DNA of 64,000 bases from Blasia pusilla (Eukaryota > Marchantiophyta > Marchantiopsida > Blasiales). Positions 35,736 through 45,911 of this stretch are shown here, piece after piece. The translations under genes were made by a program, and so were the position numbers. The notes under the pieces were generated by a model. It was not told the origin of the DNA and made no database searches. It worked only from the letters and a program-made list of their open reading frames with translations. Positions within the stretch are counted from its first letter, which is position 1; every line of letters starts with the position of its first letter. The stretch covers positions 13,888,001 through 13,952,000 of the forward strand of contig CM114274.1 in assembly GCA_050084515.1 (NCBI GenBank). The letters are read 5' to 3'.

Positions 35736-36693
35736 TGGGAAAATATTTTCTAATAAGTGTGTCATATCTTTTAGGATAGATCAAACTTTTTGGTAGATTT
35801 TCTTGGAGAACATTGGAGGACAACCTTGAAAGGTCGAGGATGATATGTTGAGGAAGCAAGTTTATTATTATTTTTAGCTTGTTTGGACCTATGTATAAAA
35901 ACTTACTATTTATGGTAAGTTTCTATTGAGATTGTAGGTGCATTTCTACTTTGGAAAGTGGCCCTTAACCCCCTACACTAGTTCAAGAGCCAAGGAGATG
36001 CCATGCGAGCATAAATTACCATGGAGAGAGTTTGGGAGCGGGAAGGAAATATACCCAATGAAAGAGACTTTTGAAACTCATTCTCTGTTTGGTGAACCTC
36101 TTGGCATGAGGCGGAGGAACTATGGTCGTTCTTGCCTTGTGAGTGACCCTAAGCCTCTCATTAGGAGAGTGAGTTTGGTTTGACATGAGAGAGATGATTT
36201 GCATCAGAAACATTTGAGTGCTTGCGATTTATAAAGAGAGAATATATAGCGATGTGTATGCCTACAACGAGTATGTATTATATATAGTAACATACTTATC
36301 TCCGTCTTGATTCCGTTCTAAATGAGGGAATGAGTTATATCTATCCAATAGAGTTCTTGAATACATGCTTACCTTCTAAATTTCCACTAGATCAAGAAGC
36401 CCATAGATTGCAGCGGTCTTGCATTAATTGCGAGATCGAGTAGCTTGGACGCAGGCATGCAAGTAAGGAAGGCCAAAATAGAATGTCGAGCTGAATTTGA
36501 ACGTGGGTCTCGGTACCCGCAGCCAATGATCCTCCCCGCTAGCCTGCCAACATTCTACGCTGTTATGCACGGGTTCTGTTATTTAGTTGTGAAAATAATT
36601 TTTTAACTACATGCCCGGGTCTTCTGCCCGCTGAAGGTATCGGGTCTCAAAGTAAGGGAAAGACCGCGGTAGTTTAGGGCCTTCGCAAGATCA
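35736..36693. mobile_element. solo LTR, 958 bp, with TTTGT target duplication
   Basis: The insert starts TGGGAAAATA and ends AAGATCA, flanked by TTTGT at 35731-35735 and 36694-36698. Removing it joins the helicase as NLW-LKIGLPIMQ, matching the L-LK-G-PIM motif of Helitrons. A TATA-like TTTATAAAGAGAGAA lies at about 36228. The 35760-36240 part is homologous to 2345-2770. Confidence 0.8.
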
Positions 36694-36698
36694 TTTGT

Positions 36699-37126
36699 GG
36701 TTGAAGATTGGTCTACCGATTATGCAACATTTATGGTTTTATGGAATATGAATGATGCAAAAGGACACAAGTGAATGATACTTGATTGATCATTCGTAGA
36801 TCCATGCAAAATATTATTGATGCTGAACTTATTATCGGGAAAAAAATAGAGATCGAGTTTTCATTCTGCTTATCCCCTTGATTGCTTATGATTCGAGGCT
36901 GCCTCTTCATTTACGAAGATCCCCATTCCCTATCCGTCCAGCTTTTGCGATGATTGCTGACGAGTCACAAGGACAAACTTTACCAAAGGTTGGAATTTAT
37001 TTACCCACGCATATATTTTCTTGTGGTCAAACGTTGTTTGGAGTAGGAAAAAAGAATTCAATTCATATTATGATCGGTAGTACATATTCCAATGAAAAAG
37101 ATGACTACCGACCAAATTGTATGTAG
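36699..37126 (+). pseudogene. Helitron helicase C-terminal motifs
   Basis: LKIGLPIM, NMNDAKGH, IDAELIIGKKIEIE, LPLHLRRSPFPIRPAFAMIADESQGQTL, VGIYLPTHIFSCGQ and a final SI-IMIGS can be read across frames. They correspond to the last motifs of Pif1-type Helitron helicases (LRR-QFP--LAFAMTINKSQGQT, VG-YLP-PVFSHGQLYVA-SR). The SR arginine-finger segment after GQ is lost. Confidence 0.85.
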
Positions 37127-37369
37127 TCATCAAATGTTGTGAATGAAATTTATTTCATGAAATAAAATAAAATCTTAAAAAATTTATTATCATAACAAAA
37201 TATTTTCTTAACAAATCATCCGTAGAAACATATTTACATACGCGTGCATGGCACCTTCTAACCTGAACTAGAATAAAATTTAAAAATCACCTCGTGACAT
37301 ATACAATATTATACGTATAAATAAAAAAAAGCTACCTGGACGGTCCTGACCTCAAACAATGAACGGGGC

Positions 37370-37565
37370 GATCCGGAGTGGCGAGTAATCGTCGCCGGCT
37401 AAAATCAGAAATTTCCTATTCGTTTAAAAATCGTCGGCCAAAAACTGGCAGGTTTAGGGGGAGTTTCTTTCGAAAAGTATCTAAAAAGCCGGTAACCTAA
37501 TTTACCAATCCGGGTTATAAAACACCGGCAATGTACCGGTTGTCGTGGAAAAACTCCGCGGTCCA
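37370..37565 (+). repeat. diverged direct repeat, copy 1
   Basis: It shares with 39315-39530, in order, GATCCGGAGT, GAGTA-T-G, GCCGG(C/T)TAAA, ATTTCC, AAAACTGGC/AAACCGGCTGG, ACCGG and a closing AAAAACTCC(G/C). The unit is rich in CCGG words. It could be a MITE or LTR remnant; ends are unclear. Confidence 0.55.
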
Positions 37566-38085
37566 TGCCTAAAAGCTGGCTGGCCAAAGAGCTACTCCAT
37601 TAAAAGCGTCGGCTTGTGCTGCCCTAATATTCCGTAATATTCTACAATCCCAAACGATCGGAGAAGGTGTTCCTCTCCCTTATCTGAATTTATGAAAGGC
37701 GCCGCGTGCACGTTTTGAGATCTGCATCTGTTAATGGCACGAAACAAAAGATGCTGTCAATTTCTCTTTCTTTCTGGCTCGGGAGTCCTGATTCTTGTTC
37801 TTGAAAGCACTGAAGGGCCATCCAATTCTCCCCTCCTCTTCGCTCTTCCAAAGTTCCGAATGGACGACGCTTTTGGGTGCTCAGTACAAATGTAATAAGT
37901 TCTTTCCGGTGACACGCATCCCCATGCGACTCATATCGGCTACGCAGACGGTCCAGACTCCGGAGTCCGGACAAGCATCATAGCGAGAGCATCGGCCGCG
38001 AGATCTTTACTACCACCAATCATTGTCTTGTGAGGACCACCAGTGCGCGGGTTTAATGCTCTCCTCCAACGCCGCGAAGCTCTTA

Positions 38086-38200
38086 GCCCCCTTCTTCCTT
38101 TTCTGGTCGTGTTGTGGCCTTCAGGTTTTGACTCTTTGAGTCCCCTCTTTTGTACTTCCGATGGGTTTTCCATCACTCGTTTTTATCGAAGTGCATCTTT
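38086..38200 (+). mobile_element. severely 5'-truncated R2-like copy (3' tail only)
   Basis: About 113 bases match the minus-strand tail at 53646-53760 nearly perfectly, from CCCCCTTCTTCCTTTTC to TTATCGAAGTGCATCTTT. Only 3' untranslated sequence is present, as expected from aborted target-primed reverse transcription. Confidence 0.8.
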
Positions 38201-39314
38201 GAACTCACAGAGTAAAATGCCAAGAGTACGGTGTAGCTCGGATTCCGAATTCCAATCGCCAGACTCACCACCAAACGTGCGGTGTATCCCAAAAACCAAA
38301 ACATGTCCTTTGGTTTTGGGTTCCAGTTGTTATGATTCGCCGAGAACGAAACAGAAAGGGTTATCAGTACCGTCGAAGCCTTGTGGTCCATATTTCCGCC
38401 ACGTGGCTCCGGGATTATGAATGGATGTCCTGGACCCACGTGAAGGAGTCCCATGGCCCGGGGTTGGCATGCACCGGGTATGTCCTGGCTTTTATTGAAG
38501 CTTATTCTACCCGGGAATAGGAACTCATTATTCTGCGCCTTCCAAATTTAGGTCTCCAGCTGCGGACTCGGTGCGGAGATCACCTGGGCTATTCTTATAG
38601 TTTTCAGCTTACGACAAATTAGGACCTCTTTCGAGTGAGGATTTATCACAACTATTTCGTCGGACGTAACATGTTTATTAGCATTACCACGTATTCAGCT
38701 ATTTGGAGGGACTACCGTTCTATATTTGTTGTGAGGACAGGTAGGACATTTGGCTTCTAAATAATAGATTATTGCTTCACCCGTGTCTTACACTGTGTTA
38801 TGTTTTTAGTTACAAAATATGTGACGAGTGTTTATGTTAGCTGTGTTTTTTGGGACACTATCTTGGAGTGCCATGTGTCAAGCGTGAATGGACAAATTAA
38901 TGTTTTAATAGTAGTATAGCTGAAATATTAAACGGGAGAGATGTTTTGAGGGTCTCGCGTCCCATCGAGTGTCTTTTGAGATATCATGTTTTCATTCACC
39001 CTAAACTGGCAAGACTCGGAGTTATGGCAGTATGATTGTTTTGAGCTACCATATTAATGGGATAGATTATGACGAGACAATTCCTTGTTTGACTTTCCCT
39101 AGTTGTGAGCACATGTGATGATGCACTTGCATAAGGAAGAGTTGGGACGTGGCATGTTTTTATTGAAGTTCATTGTTTTGCATGTTGGATGATATCTCCA
39201 AACTTTAAAAGGAAAAACCCATTATCATGATGAGAGAGGACGTGACAAACCAGTGATCCCAAGTTAAAACAATGGAAGCTACTTGCAATTATCATGATGC
39301 ATAGGATGGAACAA

Positions 39315-39530
39315 TGATGGGGGAGATCCGGAGTTATGAGTATTGCTAGCCGGTTAAATTTGGGGATTTCCGATTGATTTAAATTAAAAGTTGCCTACGA
39401 AAACCGGCTGGAATTCAAGTAGATCCTTTGAATTTTGTGTCTGAAAACCGGTTCAAAATCCGGAATTACCATTTCCGATAGGACATTCCCGGCGATGGAC
39501 CCGCGAAAAAACTCCCCGAAGCCTTTGATG
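39315..39530 (+). repeat. diverged direct repeat, copy 2
   Basis: Counterpart of 37370-37565 in the same orientation, about 1.95 kb away. Confidence 0.55.
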
Positions 39531-39979
39531 GAATGTTCACCCATTCGGTCCATCCGAGAGTATGCTACAAGGAAAGACCAATCACGAGGGAAATCTTGAA
39601 CTTAAATCTGCCGTGCCCTCATACAACTTCCGTTCCACCACCAACTTCCAATTGCCTCGTCCTATTTGCACAGTTCCAACTTTGGCCCCAACTTAGCCAT
39701 GGAACTGTGAGGATGATTAGCCTTGTACCTCAAAAAAACACGCGTCACAGTAAACCAATGACACATGCACACTTGTGTGCATATAGCTGCCCGAGTTTAT
39801 GCGGATGGAAAAATACCCCAAGTGTATAAGGCAAAAGGTGTGAATTCGTCTTTAGAAGAGTAATTTTATTCCTACATATAATGACCCACCATGTTTTGTT
39901 AATAGTATATCATAAATAGTATAAATGTCCACAAGCTAATGGAGGAGTATTTTCTTGATGTTTTCTAGTGTGTTCGAAA

Positions 39980-40347
39980 TGTCATGACCATACGGATTAT
40001 GTCGTAGAGTATGGTGTGCTGGTAGAGGCCATTCCTTATGTAGGACCGTAGTAGCTTGGTAGAGATGTGGTTCCATACATAGGGTTGGGGGTTACTCACT
40101 TGGGGGTGACTTTCCTAGTAGGGCCTGCTCTTAGGTTGGAGGATATAAGGTGGCTTGCCCTCAAAGAATAGTCAGTTCTTTGAGTTGAGCCTGTTGCGTT
40201 GGGAGTTAGCCTTGGTAGTGAGTAGAGCTCTTGGCTATGGTGTTTCCCGCAAGCTTCGACCTAGATTCTCCCATCATGGAGTGGGTTTGGCTCGATTGTA
40301 TGTGATTGTAAACGTGTTTTATGACAGTAGGTCTTTCACGCATTTCA
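39980..40347 (+). repeat. 5' LTR, 368 bp
   Basis: Starts TGTCATGACC and ends GCATTTCA. GATATAAGG at 40142-40149 is a TATA candidate, followed by a 9-bp hairpin CTCAAAGAA/TTCTTTGAG (40160-40168, 40176-40184) near the expected transcription start. It lacks the 106 bases that follow the corresponding point in the 3' LTR. Confidence 0.9.
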
Positions 40348-41181
40348 CTCAAAGAACTGGAGTAGATCGATGGTAGCTTCGATTGTAGATCAGTAGGATC
40401 TGGTTAGGGCTGATTGTGTACTCAGCCGTGGATGTTCGGGGCTTGTTGCCTATGTTGGAGGTGTGAATCAGGTGCGTGGTTGGTTGGGAAAGAAGCGCCT
40501 TGCTGAGAGCTTTCCAACGCGCTGTAGATCGCCGGATTTCGTCAAGGGAGTTGGAAGTTATCAAGCATTGAAGATTCTGGTTCGTGTTCGACAGTTTTCT
40601 GATGTGGAGAGCTTGGAGTGCGGAAGCTCTGTTGAAGTTCATCCAGATCGGGTGAGAGGTTCCTATTGCTACTTGTATTGTGATCTCATGTGAAGCTATC
40701 TGCTCGAGTGCGTGGAGCGTTGCAGATTTCTGCGTGCATGAAACTTGGCGGAAGCGCTGTCGGATTTGCGGTTCTAGAGGTGTATGGACAGCAAGTTTGT
40801 CTGATTTTTAGCTCGGAGTACGGAGCTCGGTTGTAGCTGAGTTTTTGTGGGGAGATAGCTATGGTGGTCAATTGAATTCTGATCGAAACAGATTTGATTT
40901 CGGTCACGTATTTGTGAAGTAATTTCTGATCAAAATTTCGCAGACTAGCTCAAGGTCTGGCTATGGTGGACAGTGGATCGGAGGGGCTGGTTAGTTGGTG
41001 ACTTGTTCATTGTTGGAGACGCCTATCCCGTTGGGGGCGCCCTGGTTGGACCTCTCTCCATAGCGAAGCATGGCGAAGCGTGGCGATAGGGGCATGTCTC
41101 GAGCATTTCTCGGCGTTTCGAGGCTTCGAGGCAACTCGTGGTAGCTCGGGGCGAGTGGGCGTGAGAGGCGGAGTAAGGAGC

Positions 41182-41205
41182 AAGCAAGCAAGCTTGCTTG
41201 CTTGG
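41182..41205. repeat. 24-bp perfect palindrome
   Basis: Three CAAG units run into their complements with AAGCTT at the centre. Every base pairs. It lies 45 bases before the 5S-like segment. Confidence 0.95.
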
Positions 41206-41249
41206 GCGTGAGGCAATTTTTGCAGGATTTGGGATTTGAGTTTTGCATA

Positions 41250-41306
41250 ACTGGTCACCCATCTTTGGGCTATTCTCGCTGGAGGGCGCTTAACTGCTGA
41301 GTTCTT
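41250..41306 (-). ncRNA. 5S-rRNA-like segment with pol III internal-promoter boxes (fragment)
   Basis: The minus strand reads AGAACTCAGCAGTTAAGCG, then GCGAGAATAG, then GATGGGTGACC. Compared from memory with plant 5S rRNA this aligns without gaps over about 54 bases at about 80%. Box A (AGTTAAGCG), the intermediate element (GCGAGA-TAG) and box C (GATGGGTGACC) are kept at correct spacing. The 5' and 3' thirds of 5S are missing, so it is not a functional rRNA gene. Confidence 0.6.
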
Positions 41307-41979
41307 AACTATGCCAGTGTACAGACTGTTGTAGCTCATTTGGTGTTGTTCGGAAATGTGTTAGGCGCTTTATGCATCTCAGGTTTTTGGTTGATGTACC
41401 TCTAGCGCATAGTACGGTGTAGCCTCTCCATGCAGGTGATATTTTCAGGTGCTGCGAGTTCGACTAGTACGTCATCGACCCGCGGCGGAGTAGCTATTGC
41501 GTTAGAATTGTGTGGTGGGTTTTGTGGATTCAAGGGGCACCACGTTTGGTGGATTGTGTTACCTTGATTTCCATTTGCGGTTGGAGGGTTGTCGTTGGAC
41601 TTCCTGTGTTTGGATCCCCTCCATCGTGCTTCTTGCTTGCGCGCCCATTGTTAGGGTTGACGCTGATTTCCAGAGTAATGTTACTCCTGTGTGCTACTGA
41701 TAGTGGGGCTGGAGTGATGACCCGTAGACCGTGGGAGGCTTCTTGTAGTGATGAGAGGTTAGATTGCCTACACCCATAGCTAGTAGAGCTACAATAATAG
41801 AGCGACATCGACGTCACTTGGGTAATTCGGTGGTGGTGCGGCATCGGCGTTGGTCATCACGGAGCTCTCGGGTGGTCTGGTTGGGGACCGTGGTGTGGAC
41901 AGTGGTGGTTTCACACGGAGTGGATTTAGGTATCGGCTACCTTTTCCACTTCCGACGGTTGATGAAGAGGAGGATCAGG

Positions 41980-42540
41980 GTGTTCCAAACACCGAGTCTT
42001 CTACGTTGTTATCGAGTGTTGCAGCTCCATTGATTTGGGACATGGACGGTGGATATGGGGCCATGAAGGGCCCACGACGATACTCGGGTGCAGTGGGCAC
42101 CATTGAGTTGGAGGATTTCATGCAGGAGTTTGATACGTGGTGTGATATGCAGATGTTTGAACGCACGTTGTTTACACCCTTCTTGGCTTGGAAGGGGTTG
42201 TTTCAAAGACTTGGAAGGACCACCCATGGATGATTACCATGAGTTTAGGAAGGACCATGTTCTTTGAGATTGAGGCATGGAGATAATATTGGTCTCCAGG
42301 CTATGTGTCTATCACCCATGGTGGTATTGGTAGTAGTGCTCCTACTATGCCAGCCAGCCCGACGTTGAGTGGTACGAGTATGAGCCGGAGTGGGGGTACC
42401 AGTGGAGGTACTAGTGGATGTCCTAGTGCCCCACCATCGTGTAGCCCGGTTGCAGAGTTCTTCAAGAGGTTGAAGAAGAACTATCAAGGAGTGAAGACGG
42501 AGAAGTTGAGGAATCTTCAGGACTTTGAGCGAAAAGACCG
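41980..42540 (+). pseudogene. Gag, N-terminal and capsid-like part
   Basis: The frame to 42233 ends with ELEDFMQEFDTWCDMQ and F-P-FLAWKGLFQRL; a shift then gives GPPMDDYHEFRKDHV. After a Ser/Gly/Thr-rich patch the 42305 frame has FFKRLKKNYQGVKTEKLRNLQDFERK, which fits a retrotransposon capsid. At least two frameshifts break it. Confidence 0.65.
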
Positions 42541-43308
42541 GTGAGAGTCTTCGTGAGGCATACACGCGTATCACGGCGACGCTTTGATTTCGATTACCAG
42601 GGGTGTGCGAGGATCAGCGATCGATTTTGGTATGGGATCTTGGACAGAGATTTGCGCCGTAGGGTACGTGATGCTACTCTTATGAGTAATGATTCACCCA
42701 CATTGACCCATGTGTTTGCTCTATCTGAGAAGATTGAGCTTAACATGGTGAAGGAGAGAGTGGTGACATCCGCATTCAGTAGGGATACAACTACTACTTC
42801 TCGGGTTCAGCCGCCCACCTCACAGTCTCGTAGTAGTGGTGGTGGTAGTAGTAGTGGGAGTCGTGGGGGGTATACGCGACCTCAGTCAAGTCCTAGAGGG
42901 ACATTTGTGCAGAGACCATTGCCTTCATTTGCTGCCCCGCAGCAAGGACAGTCATGTTGGACATGTGGAGGTGATCATCTTAGGAAGTTTTGTTCCCAAG
43001 AGGATGGGAGACGGACTTTGGAGGATGGGCCTCAGTCGGCCCCAACTCAGTGTGATCATTGCGGGAGACTACGTCATCCTCGAGAGCGTTGCTTTGATCT
43101 CCATCCAGAGTTGAGATCAGGCCGTGGCCGTGGTGGAGTAGCTCCGAGAGGCCGAGGTGGTAGAGGTGGTAGGGGTGGTAGAGGTGGAGAGGTGGTAGAG
43201 GTGGTAGGGGTGGTAGAGGTGGCTACCCCTACCACTACGACAGAGTCAGCTATGGCTGCCAGGATTGAGCAGTTGGAGCAGAAGTTGGCTACTATGGCTG
43301 AAATCTAG
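42541..43308 (+). CDS. Gag, C-terminal part with two zinc knuckles and RGG tail
   Basis: The first residues are out of frame with the upstream capsid; FWYGILDRDLRRRVRDATL continues it. Two CCHC-type knuckles follow, C139-x2-C-x3-H-x4-C (CWTC) and C171-x2-C-x4-H-x4-C (CDHC), which would package RNA. A GRGGRGG repeat comes next and slips into VVEVVGVVEV where the GGTGGTAGA units change phase. The coiled end EQLEQKLATMAEI closes the frame. Gag would form the cytoplasmic particle. Confidence 0.8.
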   Translation: MRVFVRHTRVSRRRFDFDYQGCARISDRFWYGILDRDLRRRVRDATLMSNDSPTLTHVFALSEKIELNMVKERVVTSAFSRDTTTTSRVQPPTSQSRSSGGGSSSGSRGGYTRPQSSPRGTFVQRPLPSFAAPQQGQSCWTCGGDHLRKFCSQEDGRRTLEDGPQSAPTQCDHCGRLRHPRERCFDLHPELRSGRGRGGVAPRGRGGRGGRGGRGGEVVEVVGVVEVATPTTTTESAMAARIEQLEQKLATMAEI

Positions 43309-43368
43309 CATAGATCAGGTTCGGGAGCAGGGGCTTCCACCTCTTATGGAGGGGATGATCTCTCTTAT

Positions 43369-44700
43369 ATGGCGAGTGAAGCACAGGTTGAGGCATCAGC
43401 TGCAGTTACGAGAGGAGCCACTCGAGCGTCAGAGCCACGTGGTGCTACTGTGGAGTTGGACCCACAGAGGGGTGAGGCTGGGAGGCAGGCTAGGCTTCCC
43501 CAGTCATTCTTGTTGTCTGAGGTGCTTAGGACTCCATCCATGGTTCCTACACAACCTATTGAGCCGACAGTGGGGATTGAGGCATCTACATCGCATGTAG
43601 TAGACATGGATGCAGCATCCAATGCAGTATTGCGGATGGCAACTTCAGTGTTGGGATCCCCATTGTTTTCGGCCACGGAGCTGATGGCTTTAGGAGTTGA
43701 CTTATCTCCTGTATTTGATTAGACCACGTTGTGTGAACGTGGGGGTATTCTCGCTACACGTGTTGAGGTGGATGAGGGTGTTGCGGTGGAGCGACCCTCT
43801 ATGTTAGGAGTACCATTGAGTACCAGTGCTACTTGGCAGGCATCAGCGGCGAAGATGGATGCATTACCAGCCCGGCCAGCCATTGATCGTGAGAGGCTTA
43901 CACCTGGTGTATGTATGTTGGACAACCGGAGTGGGATCTTCCGATTGGTGAGTCCTACAGACAGGTGTATAGACCAGATAGAGTCTTGTTAGACTCGGTG
44001 CCCAACCTTGATGTTGGGAAAGGCGGCATGTATTGGTTTGGGTATTCGGAGGTCGAGCTTGAGCCTTGCCCATTCCAGATTCAAACATCACTTGGAGGAG
44101 CCAATGATAGGTCTCAATTCATGACACGGAGAAGTTTTTCATGACAGTTGAGACCAGATCATGCGACGATAGCTCCCGGTTGGGAGTATCTGCGGTAGTC
44201 ACATCACCGAGTCGTATGATGTACTAGTTAGAGGAGCGTATTGTACCCGATGGGTTTTCAGATGGATTACTGGGTCGAGACAGCGTCTTATAGACTTGGT
44301 TGGCAGATCCGGGGATGGACATATGAGCCAAGTTTCTGTGAGATTTATTTCGGGGCTCGACCAGGAGGGTCTTCCCCAACAAGTGTTAGCATCGTGGCTG
44401 GTTTTAGTGGAGTAGTCACTTGGCCAGGAGACTTTTTGGAGGGTAATGTTTCTTCTATGGATTCTCCTGGCATGAGGAGGAAGAGGAGGTCCCTATTTTT
44501 GCAGCAGTGGCATCCTCATCATTGGATGTGCCACTTTGGAGTTCACGCGGTGCACTACGGCAGGAGGCTGATCGCCTAGTGCAGGAGGCTTGGTGTCAAG
44601 CTGTTATACCTCACGAGGAAGAGGAGGCCCCACGGCGGACTCCTACTTCTGGCCTAGTTGGGTTATCCCCTTTGGATACTACACCCATTGTATGACAGTA
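43369..44700 (+). other. unassigned pol-like region between gag and methyltransferase
   Basis: The longest frame (43369-43722, 117 codons) is Ala/Thr/Pro-rich without a known fold. Further fragments (43729-43992, 44241-44579) are unassigned. This is where an aspartic protease should lie, but no D-(S/T)-G-A motif is visible in any plus frame. Confidence 0.5.
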
Positions 44701-44716
44701 TCCGCCGGAGGGCATT

Positions 44717-45905
44717 TGTGTGTTAGATCTCTTTGGTGGGATTAGCACTTTGGTTTGGTGCGATGATGTTGCAGCCGGTATTCTGCAAGCGGAGATACGT
44801 GTATGTGGAGCGAGATGAGACGGCCCAGAGAGTCTCATCCCGACATATTGGTCAGTTGATGCGGAGGTATCCTGAGTTGTTGCCGCCATCAGCTATTCGT
44901 GGGTACCAGCGTGCTTTACCATCACACATTGCATTGTTGGGGGCGCAGGACCTTGAGAGAATTGAACCTGTGGATTTGGTGATTGCTGGATGGCCATGTC
45001 AGGGTCATACACGTGCTGGTCGGGGTGAGGGATTACATGACCCTAGGTCTCGATTGTTTTGGGAGATGTTACGGGTGTTACGACATCTTCAGGTTCATCA
45101 GGCACGTGCTCTAGCTTACATTCTGGAGAATGTTCCATTGTTGGGTGACACTCGGACCCGGATGATGGCGAGTGTTCATGAGGTGCGCTCTTGGATTGGA
45201 CCAGCGGTGTTGTTGGATGCAGCGCGAGTTGGCTCGCGTGCACATCGTCCACGCTTGTGGTGGAAAAACTTGTTGCCTAGGGAGGTTCTACGTCGAGCAT
45301 ATGATGCAGTGCAGCGGGATCCTCGCCTTACAGTGGATAGTATCTTGGATACTGGGCGACTTTCCCAAGTGGTGAGGGTTATGGATCGGTCACCCATGGC
45401 AATGGTGAACCGTGTGGGCCAGCCTAGGATGGCACTACCTACATTTGTGAGTTTTCCCTCGTCACATGCCTACAGGGAAGGTGGTCCGGGGCTTGTATGG
45501 GATTCTCATGTACGACAGTTGGTGGAGCCTAACGCTGATGAGAGAGAGCGTGCGATGGGATTTGCTACTGGTGTGATAGCGGTTGCTTCTATTTCTGAGG
45601 CTTCACGACGTCATGTGTTGGGTCAGGCCATGGACCTGAATTGTTTGACTTGGATTTTGAGTCTTGGTATGGCCGAGCAGCGTCGACTTCGGACTATGTC
45701 TGTGGGTCTTCCACCCCTTGTAATGAGCTCGATGGCTACCGGGACGGTAGAGGCATCGGCTTGGGGCGAGGAGAGTAGTATTTTGCATCCTTGGAGTAGA
45801 TGGGATGTAATGGCTGGGCATGTGGAGTTGGTTGCTTATGCTGGTGGAGGAGTTATTTGCTCAGATGATGGTAAGGGTGTACCATCTTATGAGGGGGTTG
45901 CGTAG
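44717..45905 (+). CDS. C5 cytosine DNA methyltransferase, DNMT3/DRM-like, embedded in the retrotransposon
   Basis: Motif I (VLDLFGGIS) starts at 44720 in one frame; one base of frame difference later the long frame (to 45905) carries the rest. It holds RYVYVERDE (motif II), DLVIAGWPCQGHTRAG (motif IV with the catalytic Cys at 44997-44999), AYILENV (motif VI, Glu at 45126), then AHRPRLWWKN (motif VIII) and RAMGF with RRHVLGQAMD (motifs IX-X). The enzyme would transfer a methyl group from S-adenosylmethionine to cytosine C5. Motif order is uninterrupted and the domain is about 390 residues, close to the DNMT3 catalytic domain. It is flanked by gag and by RT in the same frame, so it belongs to the element. 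It lacks the ADD and PWWP domains of DNMT3. Only the motif I frameshift and the following TAG damage it. Confidence 0.9.
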
Positions 45906-45911
45906 CAGCCA

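Larger units (their letters stand above)
32060..37271 (+). mobile_element. autonomous Helitron (Rep/helicase), decayed
   Basis: Along the plus strand, in order: a Helitron N-terminal segment with stops (YMVDLY ... LNQK, about 32110-32180), the Rep domain (32362-32778), the region between Rep and helicase (33340-33650 and 33828-34330), the Pif1-like helicase (34770-35640), and its last motifs (36699-37126). The 3' end is probably CTAG at 37268-37271, preceded by CGCGTGCATGGCACCTTCTAA, a decayed version of the Helitron terminus seen at 7795-7822. A MITE and a solo LTR have inserted since. The 5' end is not found. Confidence 0.8.
37272..39979. other. no recognised gene; diverged direct repeats and a short R2-like 3' fragment
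   Basis: Open frames up to 125 codons show no family motif. The supported structures are the paired repeats at 37370-37565 and 39315-39530 and the fragment at 38086-38200, listed separately. Confidence 0.5.
40348..41850 (+). other. long 5' leader of the retrotransposon
   Basis: About 1.5 kb with no gag-like frame. It begins CTCAAAGAACTGGAG; I cannot name a primer-binding site with confidence. It holds a 24-bp palindrome (41182-41205) and a 5S-rRNA-like segment in antisense (41250-41306). Confidence 0.6.

Noticed and set aside
42836-43114. Gly/Val-rich frame overlapping gag
   Set aside because: It is a frame shadow of the Gag zinc-knuckle region.
44733-45905. Methyltransferase frame as a free-standing host gene (DRM/DNMT3 homologue)
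   Set aside because: It has no host-type N-terminal domains or introns, shares the reading frame with RT, and lies between the LTRs of one element.
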